64,000 bases of DNA from HK1 sp965202735 (GCA_965202735.1 OZ241844.1:4587762-4651761); one strand, 5' to 3'; positions 35,232 to 44,167 are shown, counted from the stretch's first letter. The notes: generated by a model from the sequence alone, not told the origin. Translations and numbers: made by a program.

Positions 35232-36080
35232 CTACACCATCCCCTCGCCCGCGTCCGTCCCGTGCCGCGTGCGCCGGCGTTGCAGCAGGGAGATGAGGAA
35301 GAGGCAAACCATGATGACCAGGAACGACACCCCGGTGGTCACGGTGCCCAGCGCGTAGAGCACCGGGGTGGTGGCGTTGGTGGTCATCCCGAAGATCTCG
35401 AGAGGCAGCGTGTTGTGCACCCCGGCCGCGAGCAGGGTGCGCGCGAACTCGTCGAACGAGAGCGTGAATCCGAACAGGCCGACGCCGACGAGGCTCGGGC
35501 CGATGATCGGGAGCACCACGTACCGGAACACCTGCCAGGGGCGCGCGCCGAGGTCCCGCGCCGCCTCCTCGTACGACGGGTCGAAGCGGTTGAACACTGC
35601 GAACATGATGAGCAGGCCGAACGGCAGGGTCCACGTCAGGTGGGCGCCGAGACCGGAGCTGTACCAGTGCGGCTCGAATCCGGCCCGGTCGAACATCAGG
35701 CCGATTCCCAGGGTGATGAGGATCGAGGGCACGATGAGGCTCGCCACCGTGAGGTAGAACACCAGCGCCGCGCCGCGGAAGGGCCGGCGGAACGCGAGGC
35801 CGGCGGCGAGCGAGAACACCACCGTCAGCACCATCACCACGCAGGCCAGGGTGAACGAGCGTGCGAACGACCCCTCGAAGTCGCCGACCATCTGCGGCTC
35901 GAACAGCTTCCCGAACCAGTGCGTCGACACGCCGTTCATGGGGAAGGTGAGGCCGCCGTCGACACCCTGGAAAGAGAGCACGACGATCGCGATGATCGGC
36001 CCGTACAGGAACACCACGAACAGTGCGAAGAAGAGCGCGAGTGCCTGCGACTCGGCCCTCCGCCTCGTGCCGCGCCGCAT
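35232..36080 (-). CDS. PotC-type ABC transporter permease
   Basis: This 282-residue inner-membrane permease of the spermidine/putrescine type starts at 36080. It shows the usual six helices (for example FFALFVVFLYGPIIAIVVL near residue 18) and the ATPase-contact loop YEEAARDLGARPWQVFRYVVLP. The PotC signature LSFDEFARTLLAAG follows. It is the last gene of the block PotD-PotB-PotC on the minus strand, two bases after PotB. Ligands of this family include polyamines and other cationic or small amide compounds. Confidence 0.9.
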   Translation of the reverse strand: MRRGTRRRAESQALALFFALFVVFLYGPIIAIVVLSFQGVDGGLTFPMNGVSTHWFGKLFEPQMVGDFEGSFARSFTLACVVMVLTVVFSLAAGLAFRRPFRGAALVFYLTVASLIVPSILITLGIGLMFDRAGFEPHWYSSGLGAHLTWTLPFGLLIMFAVFNRFDPSYEEAARDLGARPWQVFRYVVLPIIGPSLVGVGLFGFTLSFDEFARTLLAAGVHNTLPLEIFGMTTNATTPVLYALGTVTTGVSFLVIMVCLFLISLLQRRRTRHGTDAGEGMV

Positions 36081-36082
36081 CC

Positions 36083-36916
36083 TCAGAGCTCCTTTCTCAC
36101 GTCGACGATGCGCATCAGCGCCGCCACCATCATCAGCACCACGGCGAGCAGGATCACCGCGTCGGCCGCGGCGGCCGGGTACTGGAGCAGGGCCCGCTTG
36201 TTGTTCATCGCGACCCCGACCGATGCGTTCTGGCCGCCCGACATCATCTGCACGGTCACGAAGTCGCCCATCACCAGGGTGACCACGAAGATCGTGCCGA
36301 TGGCGATGCCGGGCTTGCACAGCGGCAGGATCACGTGCCACAGGGTGCGCCACGTGCCCGCCCCCGCATCGTAGGCGGCTTCGATGACCGAGGGGTCGAT
36401 GCGCATCATCGAGTTGAAGATCGGCACCACCATGAACAGCGTGTAGAGGTGCACGAACGCGAGCACCACGGAGAACTCGGAGAACAGCAGCCACTCGACC
36501 GGCTCGTCCACCACCCCGAGCGCGAGCAGCCCGTCGTTGACCAGCCCGTGGCGGCCGAGCACCGGGATCCAGGCAATCATCCGGATGATGTTCGAGGTCC
36601 AGAACGGGATGGTGCAGAGCAGGAACAGCACGATCTGCCACTTCAGATCGTGCACGTGGAAGGCGAGGAAGTATGCGACGGTGAACCCGACGAGGAGCGT
36701 GAAGACCCAGGTCAGGAAGGCGAACTTGATCGTCGCGAAGTAGATGGTGTAGGTGACCGTGGAGGTGAAGAGCTCCTCGTAGTTGGTCCACACGAAGTCC
36801 GGGATCAGCTCGAACTCGCTGTAGTCCCAGAAGCTCACCACCCCGATCAGGAGAATCGGGATGACCAGGAAGAGCACCAGGGTGAGGGTGAGCGGCAGGA
36901 CCTGCAGGTAGCGCAT
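36083..36916 (-). CDS. PotB-type ABC transporter permease
   Basis: This 277-residue permease is the partner of the PotC-type gene. The N-terminus LQVLPLTLTLVLFLVIPILL is the first helix; the contact loop is VIEAAYDAGAGTWRTLWHVI near residue 180. It lies between the binding-protein gene (73 bases upstream) and PotC (two bases downstream). No sign of damage is seen. Confidence 0.9.
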   Translation of the reverse strand: MRYLQVLPLTLTLVLFLVIPILLIGVVSFWDYSEFELIPDFVWTNYEELFTSTVTYTIYFATIKFAFLTWVFTLLVGFTVAYFLAFHVHDLKWQIVLFLLCTIPFWTSNIIRMIAWIPVLGRHGLVNDGLLALGVVDEPVEWLLFSEFSVVLAFVHLYTLFMVVPIFNSMMRIDPSVIEAAYDAGAGTWRTLWHVILPLCKPGIAIGTIFVVTLVMGDFVTVQMMSGGQNASVGVAMNNKRALLQYPAAAADAVILLAVVLMMVAALMRIVDVRKEL

Positions 36917-36989
36917 CGGACGAGCGCCGCTCAGTGGCCCGCGAGCGGGCGGCCGGCCCTCCGGATCGCCCGCACCGCCCGGCGCCGGG

Positions 36990-38285
36990 CTACGCCGCGA
37001 TGAACTCGTTCCATTTCCGGACCATGTACCGGTTCTCGTCCATCACCGAGTTCCAGCACTCGACCGCGCCCATCCGGTCGTGGAACGAGCCGCCGTCGCG
37101 CACCGCCCCGGCCGACTCCATCTTCTGGCCGAAGGGGTTGATGATGTCGCCCTGCGCGGGCTTGCCCTCGAACCAGTAGCCCCACTCGTCGGCGGACATG
37201 TGATCCTTCGACGTCTCCGGGGCCGCGGAGTAGTAGCCCTGGCGCATGAGCAGCCCCCCGACCCATCCGGAGAGGTACCAGTTGACGTACTCGTAGGCCG
37301 CATCCAGCTCGAGCCCGGAGAGGTTCGCCGAGATGCCGAGCCCGCCGCCCCAGGAGCGGTACCCTTCCTTGAGCGGCTGGTAGACGCACGGGATCCCCAT
37401 GGAACGGACCTTGGTGATGGCCGGCGACCACATCGACTGGATCACCACCTCGCCGGACGCCATCAGGTTCACCGACTCGTCGAACGTCTTCCAGAACGCC
37501 CGGAACTGCCCCGCCTTCTTCGCCTCGGTGAAGATCGCCATGGTTCGGTCGATCTCCTCCTTCGTCATGTTGCCCTTGTCGCCGTACTGGATCTCGCCCA
37601 TCGCCTCGCAGACCATCGCCGCGTCCATGATGCCGATGGAGGCGATGTTCAGGATCGACGCCTTGCCCCGGAACTCGGGGTTGAGCAGCTCCGTCCAGCT
37701 CTCGATGGGGCGCCCGATGAGGTCGGGCCGGATGCCCAGGGTGTCGGCGTTGTAGATGGTCGGCACCATCGTGTACCAGTTGGTCATCCCCGCCGCGAAG
37801 GTCTTGTCGCCCGGCTTCTCGACGAAGCTCACGGTATGCGGGGCGGTGCCCTGGGCGATCTTCGAGGTCGGGGTCAGCCTCCCGTCCTTGAAGATCCCGA
37901 CGACCTTGTCGAAGTACTTCAGCCGCGAGATGTCCATCGGCTGCATGTTGCCCGCGCCCCACACCTTCTTGAGGGTGAAGTACTCGATGTCGGCGATGTC
38001 GAAGCTCTTCGGCTGGGTGACGACGCGCTGCGCGGTGGAGTCGGTGTCGAGCGCGGTCATCTGAAGCGTGATGCCGAGGTCCTCCTTCGCCCTCTCGGCG
38101 ATGGCGTTGATGTTCGACACCCCGGTGCCGAACTGGCGCAGGGTGACGTCCTTGATGTTCTGGGCCCACACCATGGGGAACCCCGTGATCGCGCCGCCCG
38201 CCACCGCGGCTCCCGAGAGCGCCGCGCCGCGCTTGAGCAGGGTGCGGCGGGTGAGGGTTCCGGTTGCTTTTCTCCGTCTGGCCAT
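36990..38285 (-). CDS. PotD/PotF-type ABC transporter substrate-binding protein, Tat-exported
   Basis: This 431-residue periplasmic protein has a twin-arginine signal (LTRRTLLKRGAALSG, residues about 9-23) and then AVAGGAITGFPMVWAQ, with cleavage near residue 42. The binding fold shows DSTAQRVVTQPKSFDIADIEYFT, WYTMVPTIYNADTLGI and SMWSPAITKVRSMGIPCVY, which match the extracellular binding protein family 1 (polyamine) group. Tat export suggests folding before export. It heads the transporter genes on this strand. The ATPase gene is upstream, separated by a 74-bp tandem repeat. Confidence 0.88.
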   Translation of the reverse strand: MARRRKATGTLTRRTLLKRGAALSGAAVAGGAITGFPMVWAQNIKDVTLRQFGTGVSNINAIAERAKEDLGITLQMTALDTDSTAQRVVTQPKSFDIADIEYFTLKKVWGAGNMQPMDISRLKYFDKVVGIFKDGRLTPTSKIAQGTAPHTVSFVEKPGDKTFAAGMTNWYTMVPTIYNADTLGIRPDLIGRPIESWTELLNPEFRGKASILNIASIGIMDAAMVCEAMGEIQYGDKGNMTKEEIDRTMAIFTEAKKAGQFRAFWKTFDESVNLMASGEVVIQSMWSPAITKVRSMGIPCVYQPLKEGYRSWGGGLGISANLSGLELDAAYEYVNWYLSGWVGGLLMRQGYYSAAPETSKDHMSADEWGYWFEGKPAQGDIINPFGQKMESAGAVRDGGSFHDRMGAVECWNSVMDENRYMVRKWNEFIAA

Positions 38286-38421
38286 CGTCTCTCTCCTGTC
38301 TTTCCGGTTGCGCCCCGTCAGGGGCTCGCGTCTTTCCGCTCGATATCGAGCGCCCGGGCCGCCCCGCGTCGGGGCGACCGCACCAGCAGGGGCCCTCGTC
38401 CCGGCCCACGATTCACAATCC

Positions 38422-38680
38422 TTCCACGAGCGGCGAGCCACGGCTCGCCGGCCGGGACCCGCACACCACGCGCCCGTTCAGGCTGCCGCCAATGCCTCCA
38501 CGAGCGGCGAGCCACGGCTCGCCGGCCGGGACCCGCACACCACGCGCCCGTTCAGGCTGCCGCCAATGCCTCCACGAGCGGTGCGCCACGGCTCGCCGGC
38601 CGGGACCCGCACACCACGCGTCCGTTCAGGCTGCCGCCAATGCCTCCACGAGCGGTGCGCCACGGCTCGCCGGAGCTCGG
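38422..38680. repeat. 74-bp tandem repeat between the binding-protein and ATPase genes
   Basis: A unit of 74-75 bp beginning TCCACGAGCGG starts at 38422, 38496, 38571 and 38645; the last copy is partial. Each unit contains the short palindrome CGAGCCACGGCTCG, so the RNA could form a row of hairpins. The whole 38286-38804 gap is otherwise empty. With the binding-protein gene downstream on the minus strand, the repeat lies in its leader. Confidence 0.85.
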
Positions 38681-38804
38681 GCGCCGCCTCCCGCCATTCG
38701 CCCGCGCCATGCGCATCGCCGGCCGCCGGAACCTCTCCAGGCGGCGGGCCGGCCTCGCCGATTCGCGGCCTCCGCGCGCAGAGGACGTGCCAACGGATGC
38801 CGGC

Positions 38805-39995
38805 TCAATCATCGAGGAGATGCACCGCATCGGTGCGCCACGACGCGACGACATCCGAACCGGCCTCCACCGGCGCCGCGTAGAACTCCTTCTCGCCCAC
38901 GGTCACCGAGAATTCCCGGACCCCGCCGACCTCCAGCTCGATCTGCACGCTGGAGCCGTGGTACTCGATCCCGCGCACGCGCCCGGGCACCGCATTGTCC
39001 GGCAACGGGTTGTCCGGCAACGGCTCCGATCGGACGGCGCGGATGCCGACGAGGTCCGCACGGATAGCGACGCGTGCGGTGTCGCGGCCCAGGGCGCTCG
39101 CGCCGCCCGCCCCGGCCACCGTGCCGCCGGCCGGCACCTTCAGCCGGAAGGCTTCCGCCGTGGCCGACTCCACCCGCCCCTCCAGCACGTTGTGTCCGCC
39201 GATGAAGCGCGCCACGAAGGCGGTGGCCGGCGCGTTGTAGATCGTGCGCGGCGGGCCGACCTGCTCGATGCGGCCGTGGTCCATGACCACCACCGAGTCC
39301 GCGACCGACATCGCCTCCTGCTGCGAGTGCGTGACGTGGACGAAGGTGATGCCGAGGTCGCGCTGCAGTCGTCCGAGCTCCCCGCGCATGCGAACGCGCA
39401 GGAACGGGTCCAGGGCCGAGAGCGGCTCGTCGAGCAGGAGCACCGAGGGGTTGGTGACGAGCGCGCGGGCGAGCGCCACCCGCTGCTGCTGTCCGCCCGA
39501 AAGCTGCGAGGGCATGCGCCCCCGGTAGTCGGTCATGTGGACCAGGTCGAGCTTCTCGAGCGCGGCCGCGTGGCGCTCCGTCCTGGGCATGCCTCGCATC
39601 CGCAGGCTGAACGCGACGTTGTCCAGGCAGTTCAGGTGCGGGAACAGCGCGTAGTTCTGGAACATCATGGCGGTCGGGCGCCGGGCCGGAGGCAGGGCGC
39701 CGACGTCGTGCCCGTCGATCAGGATCCGGCCCGCGCTGATCTCCTCGTGGCCGGCGATCATCCGCAGCGTCGAGGTCTTGCCGCATCCGGAAGGGCCGAG
39801 CAGGCAGCAGTAGCTGCCGGCGGACACGACGAGGTCCACGTGGTCGACGGCGGTGACCGCGTCGTAGGTCTTCGCGACGCGCTGGAGCTCGATGCGTCCC
39901 TTCGCCGTGGATGCGGGCCGCGCGGAGCCCCCCGGACTGCGTCCCGCGGAACGCCCGGAGGGCGGGATTTCGATGCTGTCGGCCGCGTGATCCAT
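38805..39995 (-). CDS. PotA-type ABC transporter ATP-binding protein
   Basis: This 396-residue ATPase energises the PotBCD-type importer. Walker A is LGPSGCGKTST (near residue 68), signature LSGGQQQRVALARAL, Walker B VLLLDEPLSALDP and H-loop VHVTHSQQEAM. The C-terminal TOBE-type regulatory domain (residues about 270-396) carries a small internal duplication PLPDNPLPDN. The first 30 residues are a disordered, proline/serine-rich extension. It is the first gene of the transporter group, with a MITE upstream. Confidence 0.9.
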   Translation of the reverse strand: MDHAADSIEIPPSGRSAGRSPGGSARPASTAKGRIELQRVAKTYDAVTAVDHVDLVVSAGSYCCLLGPSGCGKTSTLRMIAGHEEISAGRILIDGHDVGALPPARRPTAMMFQNYALFPHLNCLDNVAFSLRMRGMPRTERHAAALEKLDLVHMTDYRGRMPSQLSGGQQQRVALARALVTNPSVLLLDEPLSALDPFLRVRMRGELGRLQRDLGITFVHVTHSQQEAMSVADSVVVMDHGRIEQVGPPRTIYNAPATAFVARFIGGHNVLEGRVESATAEAFRLKVPAGGTVAGAGGASALGRDTARVAIRADLVGIRAVRSEPLPDNPLPDNAVPGRVRGIEYHGSSVQIELEVGGVREFSVTVGEKEFYAAPVEAGSDVVASWRTDAVHLLDD

Positions 39996-40041
39996 ATCCG
40001 CTCATATTGCCACGGGGCGGCCGGGGCTGCACGACTCGCCC

Positions 40042-40161
40042 AGCGATTCCCGCCAGCGCCCGGAAGAGGCCGTACCGCGGTGGAATCGTGGTGCGATTTC
40101 GACCCTCGGGGCGTCGAGTCGAGGGGATTTCAGGGGCCTGTTCCCGCCGACGGGACTTGCT
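40042..40161. repeat. MITE family A, copy A2
   Basis: This 120-bp copy starts AGCGATTCCCGCC and ends ACTTGCT; the right tip has diverged. The internal 93-bp unit is recognisable (TTCCCGCC at 40047 and 40141). Flanks at 40031-40041 and 40162-40172 match at 9 of 11 bases, consistent with an 11-bp target duplication. It lies in the divergent promoter gap (39996-40361) between PotA and the deacetylase gene; nothing else is seen in that gap. Confidence 0.8.
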
Positions 40162-40361
40162 GCGACTCGTCCCGCTGCGGGTCGTACCCGGGCGCGATTC
40201 CAGCGCAATCCCGCTTCCGTCGGCGATGATGCTGGAGTATCGAGGCGATCCGGTCCACTATCCGCATCCGGAGGTGTCGTCGGGGAGGCCGCTTCGCCGG
40301 CCGGGCGCGACCCCGGGCACCGCCGATGGACCCAGCCGACGGGCAGCCGCAGCGCATCGCC

Positions 40362-41300
40362 ATGACCAGCCACCGGACCCCGTACCCCCGGGACATGCGC
40401 GGCTACGGCCGCACCCCGCCCGACCCGCGCTGGCCGGCCGGCGCGCGGCTCGCGCTCCAGCTCGTCGTCAACTACGAGGAGGGCGGGGAGAGCTGCGTGC
40501 TGCACGGCGACGAGGCGTCCGAGGCGTTCCTCTCCGAGATCGTCGGGGCGCAGCCGCTCCCCGGCGTGCGCCACATGAACATGGAGTCGATCTACGAGTA
40601 CGGCTCGCGGGCGGGGTTCTGGCGGCTGTGGCGGACGTTCACCCGCCGCCGGCTGCCGGTGACCGTCTACGGGGTGGCGATGGCGCTCGAGCGCAACCCC
40701 GAGGCGGTGGCGGCGATGCTGGAGGCGGACTGGGAGATCGCGAGCCACGGCCTGCGCTGGATCGACTACCAGTTCGTGCCGCCCGACGTCGAGCGCGCGC
40801 ACTTCGCGCAGGCCATGGAGATCCACGCCCGGGTGACCGGCGCGCGGCCGCTCGGGTGGTACACCGGCCGGACGAGCCCCGGCACGCGCGATCTGGTCAA
40901 GGCCGACGGCGGCTTCCTCTACGACTCCGACTCCTACGCGGACGATCTGCCGTACTGGGAGGACGGTCCCCACGGACCGCATCTGGTGATCCCCTACACC
41001 CTGGACGCGAACGACATGCGTTTCGCCACCGCGCAGGGGTTCAACTCGGGAGACCAGTTCCACGCCTATCTGCGCGACAGCTTCGACACCCTGTACCGTG
41101 AAGGCGCGGAAAGCCCGAAGATGATGTCGGTGGGCCTCCACTGCCGGCTCGCCGGAAGACCCGGCCGCGCCGCCGCGCTCGAACGGTTCCTCGACCACGT
41201 GGCCCGGCACGACGGGGTGTGGGTGACCCGGCGCATCGACATCGCCCGCCACTGGCACGCGCACCACCGGCCCCGATCCATGACCCGATCCCTGGCCTGA
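40362..41300 (+). CDS. puuE: Polysaccharide deacetylase-family protein, PuuE (allantoinase-like) type
   Basis: This 312-residue hydrolase matches the PuuE branch of the NodB-like deacetylases, which act as metal-free allantoinases in purine breakdown. Typical blocks are RDMRGYGRTPPDPRWP at the start, LQLVVNYEEGGE, SIYEYGSRAGFWRL, EIASHGLRWIDYQ and GWYTGRTSPGTR. The start at 40362 (MTSHRTPYP) fits the family better than one 36 bases earlier. It is followed 81 bases later by an aminotransferase of the same pathway. Confidence 0.85.
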   Translation: MTSHRTPYPRDMRGYGRTPPDPRWPAGARLALQLVVNYEEGGESCVLHGDEASEAFLSEIVGAQPLPGVRHMNMESIYEYGSRAGFWRLWRTFTRRRLPVTVYGVAMALERNPEAVAAMLEADWEIASHGLRWIDYQFVPPDVERAHFAQAMEIHARVTGARPLGWYTGRTSPGTRDLVKADGGFLYDSDSYADDLPYWEDGPHGPHLVIPYTLDANDMRFATAQGFNSGDQFHAYLRDSFDTLYREGAESPKMMSVGLHCRLAGRPGRAAALERFLDHVARHDGVWVTRRIDIARHWHAHHRPRSMTRSLA

Positions 41301-41381
41301 CCCCTGACCCGACCCGCCGTCGCGCCGACGCCTCCGGCGCGCCTTCGCGCGATCCGGACCGACCCTGCACCGGGAGCCTTC

Positions 41382-42608
41382 ATGAACAACGCATTCGAGC
41401 CCCTGAACCCGCCGCCGCGCCGGCTGATGGGCCCCGGCCCGGTGGACGTCGACCCCCGCGTGCTGCAGGCGATGTCGCTGCCCCTGCTCGGACAGTTCGA
41501 CCCGCGCTTCACCGAGTACATGAACGAGGCGATGGCGCTCTACCGGCAGGTGTTCCGCACCGCCAACCGCTGGACGCTGCTGGTCGACGGGACCGCCCGG
41601 GCCGGAATCGAGGCGGTCCTGGTGTCGGTGCTCGAACCGGGCGACCGGGTGCTGGTCCCCGTCTTCGGGCGCTTCGGGCACCTGCTGTGCGAGATCGCGC
41701 GCCGGTGCCGCGCCGAGGTCGTCACCATCGAGACCGAGTGGGGCACGGTGTTCGACCCGCAGCAGGTCGAGGACGCGGTGAGGCGGCATCGCCCGAAGCT
41801 CGTCGCCGTCGTGCAGGGCGACACGTCCACCACCATGGCCCAGCCCCTGGACGCCGTGGGACGGATCTGCCGCGAGCACGGGGCGCTGATCCATGTCGAC
41901 GCCACCGCGTCGGTGACCGGCATGCCGCTCGAGACCGACGCCTGGCAGCTCGACGCGGTGACCGCCGGCTTGCAGAAGTGCCTGTCCGGCCCCCCGGGCA
42001 TCGCGCCGGTGACGTTCAACGACCGGGTGGAAGCGGTGGCCAGATCGCGCCGGCACGTCGAGCAGGGTATCCGTCCGGACGACTACGAGGAGGGCGCCGG
42101 GCGGATCATCCAGTCGAACTACTTCGATCTGTCGATGCTGATGGACTACTGGAGCGAGTCCCGGCTGAACCACCACACCGAGGCGACCTCGATGCTCTAC
42201 GCGGCGCGCGAGTGCGCGCGGATCGTGATCGACGAAGGGCTCGAGAGCCGCTTCGAGCGCCACGCCCGCGCCAGCCGCGCGATGACCGCGGGCCTCACCG
42301 CCATGGGCCTGGCGCTGTTCGGCGATCAGGCGCACAAGATGCCCAACGTGACCGGCGTGCACATCCCCGACGGCGTGCCCGGGGATGCCGTGCGCGCCGC
42401 GCTGCTCGAGGACTTCGGCCTGGAGATCGGCACGTCGTTCGGTCCGCTGCACGGCCGCATCTGGCGGATCGGCACCATGGGGTACGGATGCCGTCGGGAC
42501 AACGTGATGACGTGTCTGGCGGCGCTCGAGGTGACGCTGCGCCGGTTCGGGCACGCGAGCGCCCCGGGCGCGGGAGTGGACGCGGCGCTCGCGGCATGGG
42601 ATACGTAG
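41382..42608 (+). CDS. Class V aminotransferase, ureidoglycine/alanine-glyoxylate type
   Basis: This 408-residue PLP enzyme has the family start RRLMGPGPVDVDPRVL, LVDGTARAGIEAVL for phosphate binding, VDATASVTGMPLE with the PLP-nitrogen Asp, and the Schiff-base Lys in AGLQKCLSGPPG (near residue 205). The PucG group uses ureidoglycine and glyoxylate and fits the PuuE neighbour. Serine-glyoxylate or alanine-glyoxylate activity is an alternative. It is in one operon with puuE and the two following genes. Confidence 0.85.
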   Translation: MNNAFEPLNPPPRRLMGPGPVDVDPRVLQAMSLPLLGQFDPRFTEYMNEAMALYRQVFRTANRWTLLVDGTARAGIEAVLVSVLEPGDRVLVPVFGRFGHLLCEIARRCRAEVVTIETEWGTVFDPQQVEDAVRRHRPKLVAVVQGDTSTTMAQPLDAVGRICREHGALIHVDATASVTGMPLETDAWQLDAVTAGLQKCLSGPPGIAPVTFNDRVEAVARSRRHVEQGIRPDDYEEGAGRIIQSNYFDLSMLMDYWSESRLNHHTEATSMLYAARECARIVIDEGLESRFERHARASRAMTAGLTAMGLALFGDQAHKMPNVTGVHIPDGVPGDAVRAALLEDFGLEIGTSFGPLHGRIWRIGTMGYGCRRDNVMTCLAALEVTLRRFGHASAPGAGVDAALAAWDT

Positions 42609-42675
42609 GCGGGACGACGGTCTGTCCGGTCCCGCAGCCTGGAGCCGCGCCGCCGGGGCGCGGACATCGACACCG

Positions 42676-43059
42676 ATGACGCGGACGCTGTCCTGCTGGA
42701 AATGCGGCGCTTCGCTGGCGGAGGTGCCGGCTCCGTTCGCGCGGGTCGCCGAGTGTCCGCGGTGCCGCGCGGATCTGCAAGTGTGCCGCATGTGCGAGTT
42801 CTTCGACCCCGGCGTGCGCCGCGGGTGCAGGGAGCCGGTGGCCGAGGAGGTGTCGGACCGGGACCGCGCGAACTTCTGCGGATACTTCACGCCCGCCGCG
42901 GGGCTCGGCCCGGGGGTGGAGGACGGGGCGCCGCGGGCCGCGCGCGCGGAGCTCGACCGCCTGTTCGACCTTCCGCCGCCGGGCTCCGCATCGCCCGGTG
43001 ACGCCGGCGAGGCGCGGCGCCGGCTCGACGCGCTGTTCGGCGGCGAATCCGGAGAGTGA
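42676..43059 (+). CDS. Zinc-ribbon protein of unknown function
   Basis: This 127-residue protein has three CxxC pairs: CWKCG near residue 7, CPRC near residue 27 and CRMC near residue 37, followed by GCREP. They would bind one or two zinc ions. The rest is acidic and alanine-rich with a weak helix at the end (EARRRLDALF). I do not recognise a named family. It sits 67 bases after the aminotransferase and 40 bases before the GrdB-like selenoprotein gene, so it may be an accessory factor for either. Confidence 0.65.
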   Translation: MTRTLSCWKCGASLAEVPAPFARVAECPRCRADLQVCRMCEFFDPGVRRGCREPVAEEVSDRDRANFCGYFTPAAGLGPGVEDGAPRAARAELDRLFDLPPPGSASPGDAGEARRRLDALFGGESGE

Positions 43060-43099
43060 TCCGCGGCGCGCGCCGCCAGTCCGACAGGAGGGTGAATCC

Positions 43100-44020
43100 A
43101 TGACCAGGCCGCCGGTCGACTACATCGAGCGCACCAGAGAGCAGTACGGCGCGCTCGGCTACCCGCCGTACAGGTGGGTCCACAACCAGGACGAGCCGCC
43201 GTTCGAGCCCGTCTCGAAGCCGCTTGCGCGGTCGCGGGTCGGGCTCGTCGCTTCCGGCGGGATCTATCGCGCCGGCCAGATCGCGTTCCACTACCGGGAC
43301 GACATCAGCTACCGGATCATTCCCCGCGACTGCGAGATGTCCGAGCTCCGCGCGACGCACTTCGCCTACGACGTGGCCGACGCCCGCTCCGACCCGAACG
43401 TGGTGTTCCCGCTCGAGACGCTGCGCGCGGAGGCGCGCGACGGCGGCATCGGGGAGGTCGCCCCCGACGCGTACACGTTCATGGGCGGCATCTACTCGGC
43501 GCGCAGGGTGCGCGAGCGCCTCGCCCCCGCGCTCGCCGAGCGCATGGAGGAGGGCGCGGTCGACGCCGCGCTGCTCGTCCCGGCCTGACCCGTGTGCCAT
43601 CAGTCCGTGGGACTGATCGCACGAGAGATCGAAGGCCGCGGGATCCCGACCATCTCCATGTCGAGCGCATACTCGATCACCGCCGCCGTCCGCCCGCCCC
43701 GCGCCGTGTACCTGGACTTCCCGCTGGGACACACGGCCGGAAAGCCCCACGATGCGGCGCTGCAGCGCCGGGTGCTGCGCGACACGCTGGACGCGCTCGT
43801 CGCCATCGACACGCCGGGGACGATTCGCCGGCTCGCGTACCGGTGGAGCGAGGACGACGCCTGGAAGGACTCGGTGATGCGCCCGGGGCCCGGTGGCGCC
43901 AGCGGGGACGACCGCGGCGCGCGGCATCCCGACCCGCAGTACCAGTGCGAGGAGGACCGGGTCGCGGCGCAGGCGGCGGTCGAGCGCGGTGGATGCCCGG
44001 GCTGCGTGTTCCTGTCGTGA
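43100..44020 (+). CDS. GrdB-like selenoprotein (glycine/sarcosine/betaine reductase component B family)
   Basis: Read as one gene with the in-frame TGA (43586-43588) as selenocysteine, this is a 306-residue protein with Sec163. Both halves belong to the same family: before the TGA are VGLVASGGIYRAGQIAFHYRD and FMGGIYSARRVRERLAPAL; after it come PVCHQSVGLIAREIEGRGIP and VYLDFPLGHTAGKP. The motif is A-Sec-P-V-C-H-Q, a Sec-x-x-Cys redox pair; relatives I recall have Cys-x-x-Cys at this place. A ribosome-binding site (AGGAGGG) precedes the ATG, and the C-terminus ends in a second CxxC (GGCPGC). A simple nonsense mutation is less likely, because a hairpin lies directly after the TGA and the 3' half is undamaged. 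Confidence 0.82.
43589..43625 (+). promoter_or_regulatory. SECIS-like hairpin directly after the TGA codon
   Basis: The arms GTGCCATCAGTCC (43594-43606) and GGACTGATCGCAC (43610-43622) pair at 12 of 13 positions around a GTG loop. The loop is 19-21 bases after the TGA, the distance typical of bacterial selenocysteine insertion elements, and it carries G and U as SelB-binding loops do. Its location inside the coding sequence is also the bacterial norm. Confidence 0.78.
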
Positions 44021-44037
44021 CCGCGCGGTAGCGAGAC

Positions 44038-44167
44038 CAGGGCTCTCCGGAGGTCGTGACGAGCGGTCCATCAGGCCCTTGAGCCGGGCCTTCGATGCCG
44101 AAGGACCGCCGGTCACCGCGCGATACTCCGGTCCGGCGGCCGGTGACCGCGACTTTCGGATGGTCCC
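44038..44167. repeat. MITE family C, copy C1
   Basis: This 130-bp repeat starts CAGGGCTCTCCGG and ends GGATGGTCCC, with related but imperfect inverted ends. Flanks GGTAGCGAGAC (44027-44037) and GGCGGCGAGAC (44168-44178) agree at 9 of 11 bases. It fills part of the 365-bp gap before the symporter gene; nothing else is evident there. Confidence 0.75.

Noticed and set aside
38422..38680. Possible CRISPR array made by the 74-bp repeats
   Set aside because: The units are contiguous and identical throughout, with no unique spacers.
37080..40229. A 1,049-residue open frame on the plus strand across the Pot-type transporter genes
   Set aside because: It is a shadow of the well-supported minus-strand binding-protein and ATPase genes and is rich in Arg, Gly, His and Asp, as expected for antisense frames of GC-rich genes.
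40002..42890. A 962-residue open frame on the minus strand over puuE and the aminotransferase
   Set aside because: It has no recognisable domains and lies opposite two clear enzymes with catalytic motifs.
43592..44020. A separate 142-residue gene starting GTG after the TGA
   Set aside because: Its start lies inside a strong hairpin with no ribosome-binding site, and its sequence is the direct continuation of the preceding protein family; a TGA-encoded selenocysteine explains it better.
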